64,000 bases of DNA, taken from Thiodiazotropha sp037384425 (lineage in GTDB: Bacteria; Pseudomonadota; Gammaproteobacteria; Chromatiales; Chromatiaceae). Shown piece after piece: positions 1 to 7,838 of this stretch (within the stretch, counting starts at the first letter, position 1; every line of letters begins with the position of its first letter). The notes under the pieces are model-generated. The model did no database searches, was not told the origin of the DNA, and saw only the letters and a list, made by a program, of their open reading frames with translations. The stretch is taken from the NCBI GenBank assembly GCA_037384425.1, contig JARROA010000011.1:124001-188000 (forward strand), read 5' to 3'. A program made the translations under genes and the position numbers.

Positions 1-912
1 ATCGGTGAAGAGGCCGATGAGGATGCTGGAGACAGAGATTCCCACCAGATAGAGGATCAGGGTGCGCATCCCCATCTCCCGCTGTATCACCCCCATGGTC
101 GCCAGATTGGTGGCGGGGCCCGCCAGCAGGAAGACCAGCACGGTGCCCGGTGAGACACCGGCCAGAATCATCGCTGCCGCCAGAGGGGTTGAGGCAGTGG
201 CGCAGATGTACATGGGGATGCCGATCACCAGCATCATCAGCATGGCGGGCAGGCCGCTGCCCCAGCTGGCCAGGGTGTCGGGAGGGAGGTAGGTCATGAC
301 CAGGGCCGCCAGCACCAGGCCGGCCAGCAGCCAGTGCCAGATGTCGTCGAGGATGTCGCTGAAGGCGTAGCGCAGACCCTGCAAGCTGCGCCGCCAGAAT
401 CCCGACGGTTTCCCGCTGGGTTCGGATACACAACAATCCCCATCGCCGCAGCCGCAAGCCGCCGAGCCGCCAACCACCGGCAGCGTGAGAGCGGGAGCGG
501 GCCTCTCCTGCTGGTTTACCAACAGGCTGTTGAGCAGCCCGGTAAACAGGGCACTGACGATGGCCGCGATCGGGCGTGCCACGGCCATGAAAGGGCCGAG
601 CAGGGCGTAGGTGATGGCGATGGAGTCGGGGCCGGTCTCGGGCGTCGAGATCATGAAAGAGACGGTGGCGCTGCTGGAGGCACCACTGCGTCGCAGGCCC
701 ATGGCGGCGGGCAGCACGCCGCAGGAGCAGAGCGGCAGCGGGGCGCCGATCAGGGTCGCCTTGAAGATCGGCAGAAAGCGTCCCCGGCCCAACTTCTGCT
801 GCAGCATCCCTTCCGGCAGCCAGGCTTTGAGCAGGCCCGCCATCACTAGCCCCAGCAACAGCCAGGGAGCGGCCTCCAGGTAGAGATGAATGAGGTTCTT
901 GATCAGAGCCAT
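1..912 (-). CDS. SO_0444-type Cu/Zn efflux permease (partial)
   Basis: Membrane permease of the DUF318/SO_0444 family, thought to export copper or zinc across the inner membrane. The visible 304 codons start at ATG 912 (MALIKNLIHLYLEAAPW) and run off the window edge, so the C-terminus is missing. Several hydrophobic segments are present, with the family motif APLPLCSCGVLPAA near residues 57-70. A cytoplasmic-type loop carries a cysteine cluster (C153, C155, C160, C161) that could bind metal. The leader has only a weak ribosome site. Family assignment is firm; the metal specificity is inferred from family knowledge. Confidence 0.85.
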   Translation of the reverse strand, partial: MALIKNLIHLYLEAAPWLLLGLVMAGLLKAWLPEGMLQQKLGRGRFLPIFKATLIGAPLPLCSCGVLPAAMGLRRSGASSSATVSFMISTPETGPDSIAITYALLGPFMAVARPIAAIVSALFTGLLNSLLVNQQERPAPALTLPVVGGSAACGCGDGDCCVSEPSGKPSGFWRRSLQGLRYAFSDILDDIWHWLLAGLVLAALVMTYLPPDTLASWGSGLPAMLMMLVIGIPMYICATASTPLAAAMILAGVSPGTVLVFLLAGPATNLATMGVIQREMGMRTLILYLVGISVSSILIGLFTD

Positions 913-1293
913 CGGTTATTTAGAGTAACAGATCCTGTGTGATGAATGCTGCAGACGGTTTGAGAACTGTTGGAGACAGATGGGTTTGCGGTTTGTCGCT
1001 CGCCTTTAGCAGGTGATGTGATCCTCGGCACAATGAGGGGCAGCATCACTCATGGGTTTTCGCAGGATTAAACAGTATACGAATGACCGATACAGATTCT
1101 AAATCTGGCCCAGGCCACATGTTGGGCATAAAAGAGACTCATAAATTGTCGGATAGTTTTACAGTCGAAATATTGAATTCTAACCAAAAACGGAAAATAG
1201 CATGTACAAACAAAGAAATAGAAATAATGGCCCGTGTTTTGCACATACGTTTACTGTGGTTATTGTGTTGTTCACTCTGGAGTTGTAATAAAC
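913..1293. other. AT-rich intergenic gap
   Basis: This 381-base gap separates the permease (leftward) from the PEP-CTERM gene (rightward), so it must hold divergent promoters. From about 1080 to 1293 the base composition is clearly more AT-rich than the neighbourhood. Short open frames here show no recognisable protein features. I could not assign a specific promoter or operator. Confidence 0.5.
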
Positions 1294-1875
1294 ATGAAAA
1301 AATCGTTACTTTCAGGATTCTCAATCGGATTGCTTCTTTTTGGTGTGGTCAGCAGTGCGAATGCGGATGTGTTGACCTTTGACGATACCAGCTATCAGGG
1401 AACCTATTGGGGTGATCTGGATGCGGGTTATGGTGGCTTTAACTGGTCCAACAACTTTGATGTCTACTATGGGCCGGGTATCAGTAGCGCGTACGATGCC
1501 GGCACGGTTTCAGGCGACTATGCGGCATTTAATTCCTATGGTGTGGACGTTAGCGTTGCGAGCGGTACTTTCGATTGGACCGGTGCCTGGTTCAACGACC
1601 CTCATAACAACACGCTTCTCAGTATTTCAGGCCTCGCCGGCGGTGTAGAGCTCTATTCGACCGATTTGCAGCTGAGCTATGCCAGCCCAATCTGGTTTCA
1701 GGCCGATTGGATCGGCATTGATACCATTGCCTTCAATGTGGTCGAAAGTGATTGGTTCACTATGGATGACTTCACCTTCAATGAGAGTCAATCAGTCGCA
1801 GAACCCACTACCTTGACACTGCTTGGGCTTGGATTGACTTTTCTCGGTTTTTCCAAGAGAAAGAAAACCGCCTGA
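1294..1875 (+). CDS. PEP-CTERM sorting domain protein
   Basis: Secreted protein of 193 aa, likely processed by an exosortase and delivered to the surface or the exopolysaccharide matrix. It has an N-terminal signal peptide (MKKSLLSGFSIGLLLFGVV, cleavage near SANA-D). The C-terminus has the tripartite sorting signal: AEPTT, a hydrophobic helix (LLGLGLTFLGF) and a basic tail (SKRKK). The middle is rich in Gly, Asp, Ser, Tyr and Trp, with no known domain that I recognise. ATG 1294 was chosen because the signal peptide begins there; an upstream in-frame start would add 20 residues ahead of it. It is monocistronic, followed by a strong terminator. No exosortase gene is in the window. Confidence 0.85.
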   Translation: MKKSLLSGFSIGLLLFGVVSSANADVLTFDDTSYQGTYWGDLDAGYGGFNWSNNFDVYYGPGISSAYDAGTVSGDYAAFNSYGVDVSVASGTFDWTGAWFNDPHNNTLLSISGLAGGVELYSTDLQLSYASPIWFQADWIGIDTIAFNVVESDWFTMDDFTFNESQSVAEPTTLTLLGLGLTFLGFSKRKKTA

Positions 1876-1896
1876 AGGATCCCAGCATCCGATCAA

Positions 1897-1922
1897 AAAG
1901 CCTCGGTTTTAACCGAGGCTTT
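1897..1922 (+). terminator. Terminator after the PEP-CTERM gene
   Basis: Arms AGCCTCGGTT and AACCGAGGCT, joined by a two-base TT loop, form a near-perfect hairpin flanked by A and T runs on its two sides. It sits 21 bases after the stop codon and could work in both directions. Confidence 0.8.
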
Positions 1923-2045
1923 GTGGAAATGACGTCTTCCCCAACGGTTCAGCAGACGTTCAGTTAACTCCCCCTATGCTGTCACCAGAGATGAGGAAAA
2001 CCCTCTTGTTTCAGGCGAAAACCTGGACTCAACTGGAGACAGACA

Positions 2046-2579
2046 ATGAAAAAACAGATTATCATCCTCGGTGCGATCCTGCTGGCCACCTCGGTGGCGG
2101 CCCAGGCCGGTCACCCCGAGCACTACCGCGACACCGCCAAGGTGATCAGCGCTGAACCGATCTATCGCACGGTGGAGATCACCACCCCCGAGCGTCGCTG
2201 CTGGGACGAACCGGTGGAGCGCTACCACGCCAACCAGCACGGCTACACCGGCACCGTGCTTGGCGGCATCATTGGCGGTGTCGTGGCCAACAAAGTGAGC
2301 CGGGGTCATGGACGCGGCAGGGATGTGGCCACGGTGGCCGGAGCCCTGCTGGGCAGCGCCATCGGACACGACATCAGCAACAAGAACAGCGGCGGCTACT
2401 ACACCACCTCCAGCGAGCGCCGCTGCGAGGTGATCGAGCACACCTCCTATGAGGAAGAACTGGTCGGCTATGATGTAACATATCGCTACAAGGGGCGGCT
2501 CTTCACCACCCGCACCGATGAACATCCCGGCAAGCGCATTCCCGTCAGCGTGGATGTGCGGCCCGTACGAGGTTATTGA
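2046..2579 (+). CDS. Glycine-zipper 2TM domain envelope protein
   Basis: Exported protein of 177 aa with a signal peptide (MKKQIIILGAILLATSVAAQA). A glycine-zipper segment at about residues 68-110 (GGIIGGVVANK, then GALLGSAIGHD) is typical of SlyB/Rick-17kDa-type envelope proteins that insert into or stabilise the outer membrane. No lipobox Cys follows the signal peptide, so it is probably not a lipoprotein. C-terminal residues 120-177 form a mixed domain containing Cys and Tyr. The gene lies about 100 bases upstream of the PepSY/two-component genes, which fits an envelope-stress context. The exact function is unknown. Confidence 0.8.
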   Translation: MKKQIIILGAILLATSVAAQAGHPEHYRDTAKVISAEPIYRTVEITTPERRCWDEPVERYHANQHGYTGTVLGGIIGGVVANKVSRGHGRGRDVATVAGALLGSAIGHDISNKNSGGYYTTSSERRCEVIEHTSYEEELVGYDVTYRYKGRLFTTRTDEHPGKRIPVSVDVRPVRGY

Positions 2580-2661
2580 TCCGTGATCAGGATGTTCCGG
2601 GACGACCGGTGAGGGAGTAAGCCGCAAAGGCGTGCGGGAAAGCCGGCACGCGAATTCGTTG

Positions 2662-2673
2662 AACAGGCCCTAG
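2662..2673. repeat. Fragment matching the 56.5-kb inverted repeat
   Basis: The 12 bases AACAGGCCCTAG match the outer end of the right arm of the perfect inverted repeat at 56522-56550 exactly. No partner arm is nearby. A match of 12 bases could still be chance. Confidence 0.3.
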
Positions 2674-2674
2674 T

Positions 2675-2935
2675 ATGACCAGGACACTCCGAAACGCGCT
2701 CATCCTGCTGCTGGCTCTCGCATTTGCGCCGCCGCTCCTGGCCCGTGATGCTTCGAGCCTCGACAATGCCGTGAGGCAGGCCAGGGAGAAGAGCAATGGC
2801 CGGGTGATCTCCGCCGAAACCCAGGAGAAAAACGGCCGGCAGTATTACAACATCCGCATCCTCACCGATGATGGCAAGGTCCGTCGCTACCGCTTCGATG
2901 CCGGCAATGACCGTCGCTCCAACAAGCGACGCTGA
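2675..2935 (+). CDS. PepSY domain protein
   Basis: Small exported protein of 86 aa. A signal peptide (residues 1-23, ending PPLLARD) is followed by one PepSY-like unit (about 28-78): ARE-KSNGRVISAET, then YYNIRILTDDGKVRRYRFDA. PepSY proteins are commonly paired with OmpR-family regulator/kinase genes in gammaproteobacteria, and here the response regulator starts 15 bases downstream, so the three probably form one operon. It may act as a periplasmic modulator of the sensor kinase; that role is inferred from context only. Confidence 0.8.
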   Translation: MTRTLRNALILLLALAFAPPLLARDASSLDNAVRQAREKSNGRVISAETQEKNGRQYYNIRILTDDGKVRRYRFDAGNDRRSNKRR

Positions 2936-2950
2936 GAGAGGGCAGGGCGC

Positions 2951-3631
2951 ATGCGAGTCTTGCTGGTAGAGGACGAGGCCGAAATCCGTGAACCACTGGC
3001 AGAACGCTTGCGTCGACAGGGCTACACGGTGGATGCCGCCGCCGACGGACGCGAAGGACTCTTCCTTGGCCGCGAATACGGCATGGATCTGGGCATCATC
3101 GACATCGGCCTGCCGGAGATATCCGGTATCGAGGTGATCCGCGAGCTGCGCAAGCTCGACAAGCATTTCCCCATCCTGATTCTCACCGCCCGCGGCAACT
3201 GGCAGGACAAGGTCGAGGGACTGGAGGCGGGGGCCGACGACTACCTGGTGAAACCCTTTCACATCGAGGAGTTGCTGGCCCGCCTGAACGCACTGGTGAG
3301 ACGCTCCGCCGGCTGGTCCCAGCCGGTCATCAGCGGCGGCCCGGTGCAGCTCGACACCAGCGCCCAGCGGGTCACCCTGGAGGGCGAGCCCATCGACCTG
3401 ACCGCCTACGAATACAAGGTGCTGGAGTATCTGATGCTGCATGCCGGCGAGGTGGTTTCCAAATCCGCGCTCACCGAACACATCTACGAGCAGGACTGGG
3501 ACAAGGACAGCAACACCCTGGAGGTGTTCGTGCGCCGTTTGCGCAAGAAGCTCGATCCCCAGGGGAGCTACCAGCCGATCGAGACCCTGCGCGGGCGGGG
3601 CTACCGCTTTGCCCTCGAGTGCAAACGCTGA
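2951..3631 (+). CDS. OmpR/PhoP-family response regulator
   Basis: Two-component regulator of 226 aa. The N-terminal receiver domain (1-115) has the acidic pocket E7-D8-E9, phospho-acceptor D51 (IIDIGLPE), T79 and K101 (LVKPF). The C-terminal winged-helix DNA-binding domain (about 128-224) has the typical TAYEYKVLEYLM and VFVRRLRKKLD elements and ends RGRGYRF. It is followed three bases later by its kinase. The family resembles PhoP/QseB; the target genes cannot be told from the sequence. The upstream PepSY gene strengthens the PhoPQ-like assignment. Confidence 0.9.
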   Translation: MRVLLVEDEAEIREPLAERLRRQGYTVDAAADGREGLFLGREYGMDLGIIDIGLPEISGIEVIRELRKLDKHFPILILTARGNWQDKVEGLEAGADDYLVKPFHIEELLARLNALVRRSAGWSQPVISGGPVQLDTSAQRVTLEGEPIDLTAYEYKVLEYLMLHAGEVVSKSALTEHIYEQDWDKDSNTLEVFVRRLRKKLDPQGSYQPIETLRGRGYRFALECKR

Positions 3632-3634
3632 TCC

Positions 3635-4999
3635 GTGGTCCTGATCCGCCGACTCTCCATCCACCAACGGCTGCTGCTGGCCGCCAGCCTGGTGCTCACC
3701 GCCTTTCTCGGTTTCACGGGACTGGCCCTCGACAAGGCTTTCCGCTCTTCCGCCGGGGAGGCGCTGCAGGCGCGGCTCTACAGCAGTGTCTATGCCCTGC
3801 TGGCTGCCGCCGAGGAGGGGGAGGAGGGAGCGCTCACAATGCCACCGGTGCTAACCAATCCCCGCTTCAATCGCCCCGACTCCGGGCTCTACGCCCGGGT
3901 TGTCGGTCAGCAGACGGGTTATCGCTGGCAGTCGGCCTCCGGTCTGGGGCGGGAACTCGATTTCGTGCGCCGCATGGCGCCGGGTGAAGCGAAAATCGAG
4001 CGCGTGGAGTTGCCGGGCAACGAGGCGGTGATGAGCCTCAATTTCGGCGTGGTGTGGGAGGACTTCAACGGTCGTGAACTGAGGTACACCCTGATGGTGG
4101 CTGAGGACCTGGCGCCCCAGCTGGAGCAGGTGGCCGCCTTCCGCAACACTCTGATGCTCTGGCTTGGCGGTGCGGCGGTGCTGCTGTTGTTGGCCCAGGG
4201 ATTGGTATTGCGCTGGGGCCTGAGCCCATTGCGCCAGGTGGCCGAGGCGCTGACCGATATCGAATCGGGTCATTCCGAACAGTTGGAGGGGAGCTATCCT
4301 CGGGAACTCAGCCCGCTCACCTCCAATATCAACTCCCTGATCCGGCACGCCCAGGCACGCCAGCAACGCTACCGGGACAGCCTGGGGGACCTGGCTCACA
4401 GCCTGAAGACCCCGCTCGCGATCCTTCAGGGGCTGGCCGATCAAGCGGATCCGGTGGAGCGCGAGCAGCAGCAGCTGCTGAGCGAACAGGTCGGCCGCAT
4501 GAATCAGATCGTCGGCCATCAGCTGCAGCGGGCGGCGGCTTCAGGCCGTACATCCCTGGCGCGTCATTTGCCGGTGGGTAAGGTTGTAGGCCGCTTGGCC
4601 GATACGCTCAGCAAGGTCTACTCTGAAAAGGGTGTGACCTGGCAGATCGAGATCCCGGAAACGCTCAACTTCAAGGGTGACGAGGGGGATCTGATGGAGC
4701 TGCTGGGAAATCTGATGGAGAACGCCTGCAAATACGGTCGGAGCCGGGTGCAGGTGACTGGAGAACTGGATCAGGGGCGGCTCTGCCTGCGCGTAAGTGA
4801 CGATGGTGCCGGCATTCCGTCCGAGGAAGCCGATGCGGTGCTGCAACGCGGACATCGGGCGGATCAGCGTCAACCGGGACAGGGCATAGGTCTCTCTGTG
4901 GTGATGGACATTCTCACGGCTTACGGTGGCCGCCTGGAGATTGGCCGATCAGAAGTGCTGGGTGGGGCGGCGATCACATTTTGCTTGCCTGCCACCTAG
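3635..4999 (+). CDS. PhoQ-like sensor histidine kinase
   Basis: Inner-membrane kinase of 454 aa starting at a GTG codon. The first membrane segment is at about residues 12-32, a periplasmic sensor region at about 35-165 and the second membrane segment at about 172-192. Then come a HAMP linker, a HisKA dimerisation helix with phospho-acceptor H255 (LAHSLKTPLAI), and an ATPase domain with N box (NLMENACKYG), G1 (DDGAGI) and G2 (GQGIGLSVV). Partner of the regulator immediately upstream. The periplasmic domain is acidic in places (AAEEGEEG), reminiscent of PhoQ, but the ligand is not established. Confidence 0.88.
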   Translation: MVLIRRLSIHQRLLLAASLVLTAFLGFTGLALDKAFRSSAGEALQARLYSSVYALLAAAEEGEEGALTMPPVLTNPRFNRPDSGLYARVVGQQTGYRWQSASGLGRELDFVRRMAPGEAKIERVELPGNEAVMSLNFGVVWEDFNGRELRYTLMVAEDLAPQLEQVAAFRNTLMLWLGGAAVLLLLAQGLVLRWGLSPLRQVAEALTDIESGHSEQLEGSYPRELSPLTSNINSLIRHAQARQQRYRDSLGDLAHSLKTPLAILQGLADQADPVEREQQQLLSEQVGRMNQIVGHQLQRAAASGRTSLARHLPVGKVVGRLADTLSKVYSEKGVTWQIEIPETLNFKGDEGDLMELLGNLMENACKYGRSRVQVTGELDQGRLCLRVSDDGAGIPSEEADAVLQRGHRADQRQPGQGIGLSVVMDILTAYGGRLEIGRSEVLGGAAITFCLPAT

Positions 5000-5041
5000 G
5001 AGAAATCGAACAGACAGGATCAGAAGGCTTATACTCAGCTA

Positions 5042-5983
5042 ATGGATTCGGACATTTTCATGCACTTGGAGAAGCGCTTGGGCAAAGTGCATGCTCGCCT
5101 GCGTATCGGTATCGAGGAAGAGTCGATGCCCCAGGTGTTTGGTCACGGAATCAACTTCTTTCATCCGGAAAACTGGTATTCGAGCCACTCGCTGCTGCGC
5201 AAGATGCTGAAGGCCACCGGTGTCTACTGGCGGGGCCGCGGTAATACCCTCAACTTCCGGATCAACCGGAATACCATCGAACTGCCTCATCTGCCGGCCG
5301 CCTTCGACGGCTATACCCTGTTGCATCTCAGTGATCTGCACGCCGACATGTATCCACCGGCAATGGAGGCTCTGGCGCAACAGGTGAAGGATCTGAACTA
5401 CGACGCGGTGATTCTCACCGGAGATTACCGGGCCTGGACCTTTGGCGAAATCGAAGACGCTATGGACGGGGTGCGCCTGTTGCGCGATCAGCTGCAGGGT
5501 CCGGTCTATGGTGTGCTGGGAAACCATGACAGCATCCGCATGGTGCCGGAGCTGGAGGCGATGGGTATCCAGATGCTGCTCAACGAGTGGGTGACGATTG
5601 AGCGCGAGGGCGTGAACATCCATATGGCCGGGGTGGACGACGCTCACTACTACAAGGTCGACAATATAGAAAAGGCAGCCGATGGGATACCCTTGTCGTC
5701 GGTGGCGATCCTGCTCTCACATACTCCCGAGATCTATCGTCAGGCGGCCCATGCCGGCTTCGACCTCTTCTTCTGCGGTCACACCCATGGCGGGCAGATC
5801 TGCCTGCCGGGCGGCTATCCTCTGACCCTCGATGCCCGCTGTCCACGCCGTCTCGGCTCCGGAGCCTGGCGCCACATGAAAATGCAGGGCTATACCTCCG
5901 CCGGTGCCGGCACCTCCATCGTCGAGGTGCGTATCAACTGTCCGCCAGAGATCACCCTGCATACCCTGCGCAGAGCCACATAA
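5042..5983 (+). CDS. Calcineurin-like metallophosphoesterase
   Basis: Predicted cytosolic phosphohydrolase of 313 aa with all the dimetal motifs: D98-x-H100 (SDLHAD), GDYRAW, GNHD, the later LLSHTPE and GHTHGG. It is closest in layout to the YkuE/YaeI group that acts on lipid-linked phosphoesters, but with an N-terminal extension of about 90 residues and no evident signal peptide. It lies 42 bases after the kinase gene on the same strand and may be co-transcribed. The substrate is unknown. Confidence 0.85.
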   Translation: MDSDIFMHLEKRLGKVHARLRIGIEEESMPQVFGHGINFFHPENWYSSHSLLRKMLKATGVYWRGRGNTLNFRINRNTIELPHLPAAFDGYTLLHLSDLHADMYPPAMEALAQQVKDLNYDAVILTGDYRAWTFGEIEDAMDGVRLLRDQLQGPVYGVLGNHDSIRMVPELEAMGIQMLLNEWVTIEREGVNIHMAGVDDAHYYKVDNIEKAADGIPLSSVAILLSHTPEIYRQAAHAGFDLFFCGHTHGGQICLPGGYPLTLDARCPRRLGSGAWRHMKMQGYTSAGAGTSIVEVRINCPPEITLHTLRRAT

Positions 5984-6030
5984 TCACCAGAGCCCGGCCC
6001 CGCCCCATCAATTGAAACCTGGTCTTCGGT

Positions 6031-6513
6031 TCAATAAGGTCGCCGCCGAATCCCCAGCAGATAGAACAGCCGCGATAGCAGCGGCACCAGCACGGTGAAG
6101 GCAAGCACGATCATGAAGATCGACCAGGGCTGAAGGTCGAAGGCGGGGGCAACGACCAGCAGCGGCACCAGGGACTCCGGTATCTGGTCGAGACCGACGG
6201 CCTGGCTGCTGGTCGGGTAGCCCAGGCGGCGCTTGGTAAAGCTGGCGAGCAGATCTCCCAGCATGGCGAGACCGCCGATGGCGGCGCCCCAATGCCAATC
6301 GACTCCCATCAGCGGGGCGATTGCGGCTGTCATCACCACTGCGGCGACAAGCCCGCGCAGAGTTTTGGAGTGACCCAGGAGCCGGCTTCCGCCGGGCATT
6401 TTGAGTCCCCCGTCGATGGGCCATGTACAGCAGTCTCTGAAAAGGTGGCGCGCAATGATCGGCGCACCATTCGCCATCACCAGCAGGATCAGGATCTTGA
6501 GCTCGAGCAACAT
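6031..6513 (-). CDS. CarS-like (DUF46) membrane protein
   Basis: Integral membrane protein of 160 aa with four or five hydrophobic segments. It carries the CDP-archaeol synthase family signature: N-terminal ANGAP, then GHSKTLRG, then a GDLLASFTKRRLG segment. The family is related to CDP-diacylglycerol synthases and, in archaea, activates ether lipids with CTP. The ATG overlaps the rsgA stop codon by one base (TGATG), so translation is probably coupled. The substrate in a bacterium is unknown; it may act on another lipid alcohol or phosphatidate. Confidence 0.75.
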   Translation of the reverse strand: MLLELKILILLVMANGAPIIARHLFRDCCTWPIDGGLKMPGGSRLLGHSKTLRGLVAAVVMTAAIAPLMGVDWHWGAAIGGLAMLGDLLASFTKRRLGYPTSSQAVGLDQIPESLVPLLVVAPAFDLQPWSIFMIVLAFTVLVPLLSRLFYLLGIRRRPY

Positions 6514-7523
6514 CAGTCGCTCCTGCCGCGCGCGTCTTGACTGAGACGCAGAAAATTGGTCAGGCGTTGCGGATCGATCTCGCCCGCTTCCACCGCCGCC
6601 CGGATGGCGCAGTCGGGTTCATGGTCGTGCGTGCAGTTGTGAAATCGACAGTGACCGAGATAGGGACGGAATTCGGGAAAGCCCTGCTCCAGCTCCTCCC
6701 GGGTCAGATCCGAGAGCCTGAAGCTGCGCACGCCGGGGGAGTCGATCAACTCGCCCCCCTGAGGGAGTCTGTATAGGGTCGCGGTTGAGGTGGTGTGGCG
6801 CCCCAGGCCGGTGGCCTCGGAAAGCCGGCCGGTTTCCAATGCCAACTCGGGCAGCAGGGCGTTGATGAGGGAAGACTTGCCGACGCCCGACTGGCCGACC
6901 AGGATGCTGGTCTGCGATTTGAGCCGCTCGATCAACGCATCCAGACCGTGTTCCCGTTTGGCGCTGACCCGTACCAGGGGGTAACCGATCTCGGGATAGT
7001 GGGCGAAGCGGGCGAAGAACGTCTCCTCTTCGCTGCCTGCCAGCAGATCGGTCTTGTTGATGGCGATCAGGGGCTTGACGCCAATGATCTCTGCCGTCAC
7101 CAGGTACTGGTCGAGCAGATAGCCGCTGGGTTCCGGCTGTGGCGCCAGCACGATGACCAGCTGGGTCAGGTTGGCGGCCAGTGGTTTGTCGCGGCCGCTA
7201 TAGTCGGGGCGACTGAGCACGCTGCTGCGGGGCAGCAGGGCGGTGACCACGCCGGTCGATTCACCGGTGGGTTGCCACACCACCCGATCACCACAGACCG
7301 GATGGCCGATGTGTTGTCGAGTCTGACACTGCATGATGCGTCCCTGCATATTCTCGATGCCCAGCGTGGCGCCGTGGCGGATGACCACGCGGCCTTCCTC
7401 CGGTGGCATTCCCTCGCCGGCTTCCAGGGCGGTCCTGGCTTCCTCTTCGAGCCGCTCACGGCGCTTATGTTGAATGGCCTGAATTCGGTTTTTTTGTTGT
7501 TTTGTGAGGCGGCGTTTGGCCAT
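6513..7523 (-). CDS. rsgA: Ribosome small-subunit GTPase RsgA
   Basis: Circularly permuted GTPase of 336 aa that helps late 30S maturation. Order of motifs: OB-fold region (about 40-110), G4 NKTD (156-159), G1 P-loop GQSGVGKSS (210-218), G3 DSPG (261-264), then a zinc-binding knot with C292, C297, H299 and C305. The N-terminus is basic (MAKRRLTKQQKNR), as in gammaproteobacterial RsgA. The neighbouring orn gene on the other side of the M48/cytochrome genes also matches conserved context. Length and motifs are complete. Confidence 0.96.
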   Translation of the reverse strand: MAKRRLTKQQKNRIQAIQHKRRERLEEEARTALEAGEGMPPEEGRVVIRHGATLGIENMQGRIMQCQTRQHIGHPVCGDRVVWQPTGESTGVVTALLPRSSVLSRPDYSGRDKPLAANLTQLVIVLAPQPEPSGYLLDQYLVTAEIIGVKPLIAINKTDLLAGSEEETFFARFAHYPEIGYPLVRVSAKREHGLDALIERLKSQTSILVGQSGVGKSSLINALLPELALETGRLSEATGLGRHTTSTATLYRLPQGGELIDSPGVRSFRLSDLTREELEQGFPEFRPYLGHCRFHNCTHDHEPDCAIRAAVEAGEIDPQRLTNFLRLSQDARGRSD

Positions 7524-7544
7524 AGAGCATCCAGCTGGGGAGTG

Positions 7545-7826
7545 TTATTTTTTGAACTTGTAATACTCCTGGTTGAGATAGGTTGCCGCATTCTCGATAT
7601 CTTCGTCAAACCAGGTCAGACCGAGCATCTGCTCACAGCGTCTCACCTGTTTGAACAGGCCGGGCAGACTGGTGACCTTGTGATCGGGGCGGGTGTAGAC
7701 CTCGCTACCATGGCAGCGCTGGCAGTGGCTGTCGACTAACTGCTTGCCCTGCTGCACGTCGGCCGCCTCGGCAGTGGCGACACCCAGCAGGGTCATCAGA
7801 GGGAGTGCGAGTAGGGTTCTGTTCAT
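7545..7826 (-). CDS. Small periplasmic c-type cytochrome
   Basis: Exported monoheme protein of 93 aa with a signal peptide (residues 1-21, ending EAA) and one heme-binding CQRCH motif at about residues 35-39. Downstream residues LPGLF, CEQML and YLNQEYYKF fit a shortened class-I cytochrome c. It sits 12 bases after the M48 protease and 21 bases before rsgA, apparently in one operon. The electron partner is unknown. No canonical Met axial ligand is certain, although M73 in CEQMLGL is a candidate. Confidence 0.85.
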   Translation of the reverse strand: MNRTLLALPLMTLLGVATAEAADVQQGKQLVDSHCQRCHGSEVYTRPDHKVTSLPGLFKQVRRCEQMLGLTWFDEDIENAATYLNQEYYKFKK

Positions 7827-7838
7827 GAAAATGCTCCT

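Noticed and set aside
1083..1382. Possible small gene upstream of the PEP-CTERM gene
   Set aside because: It overlaps the signal-peptide region in another frame and has no domain or ribosome site.
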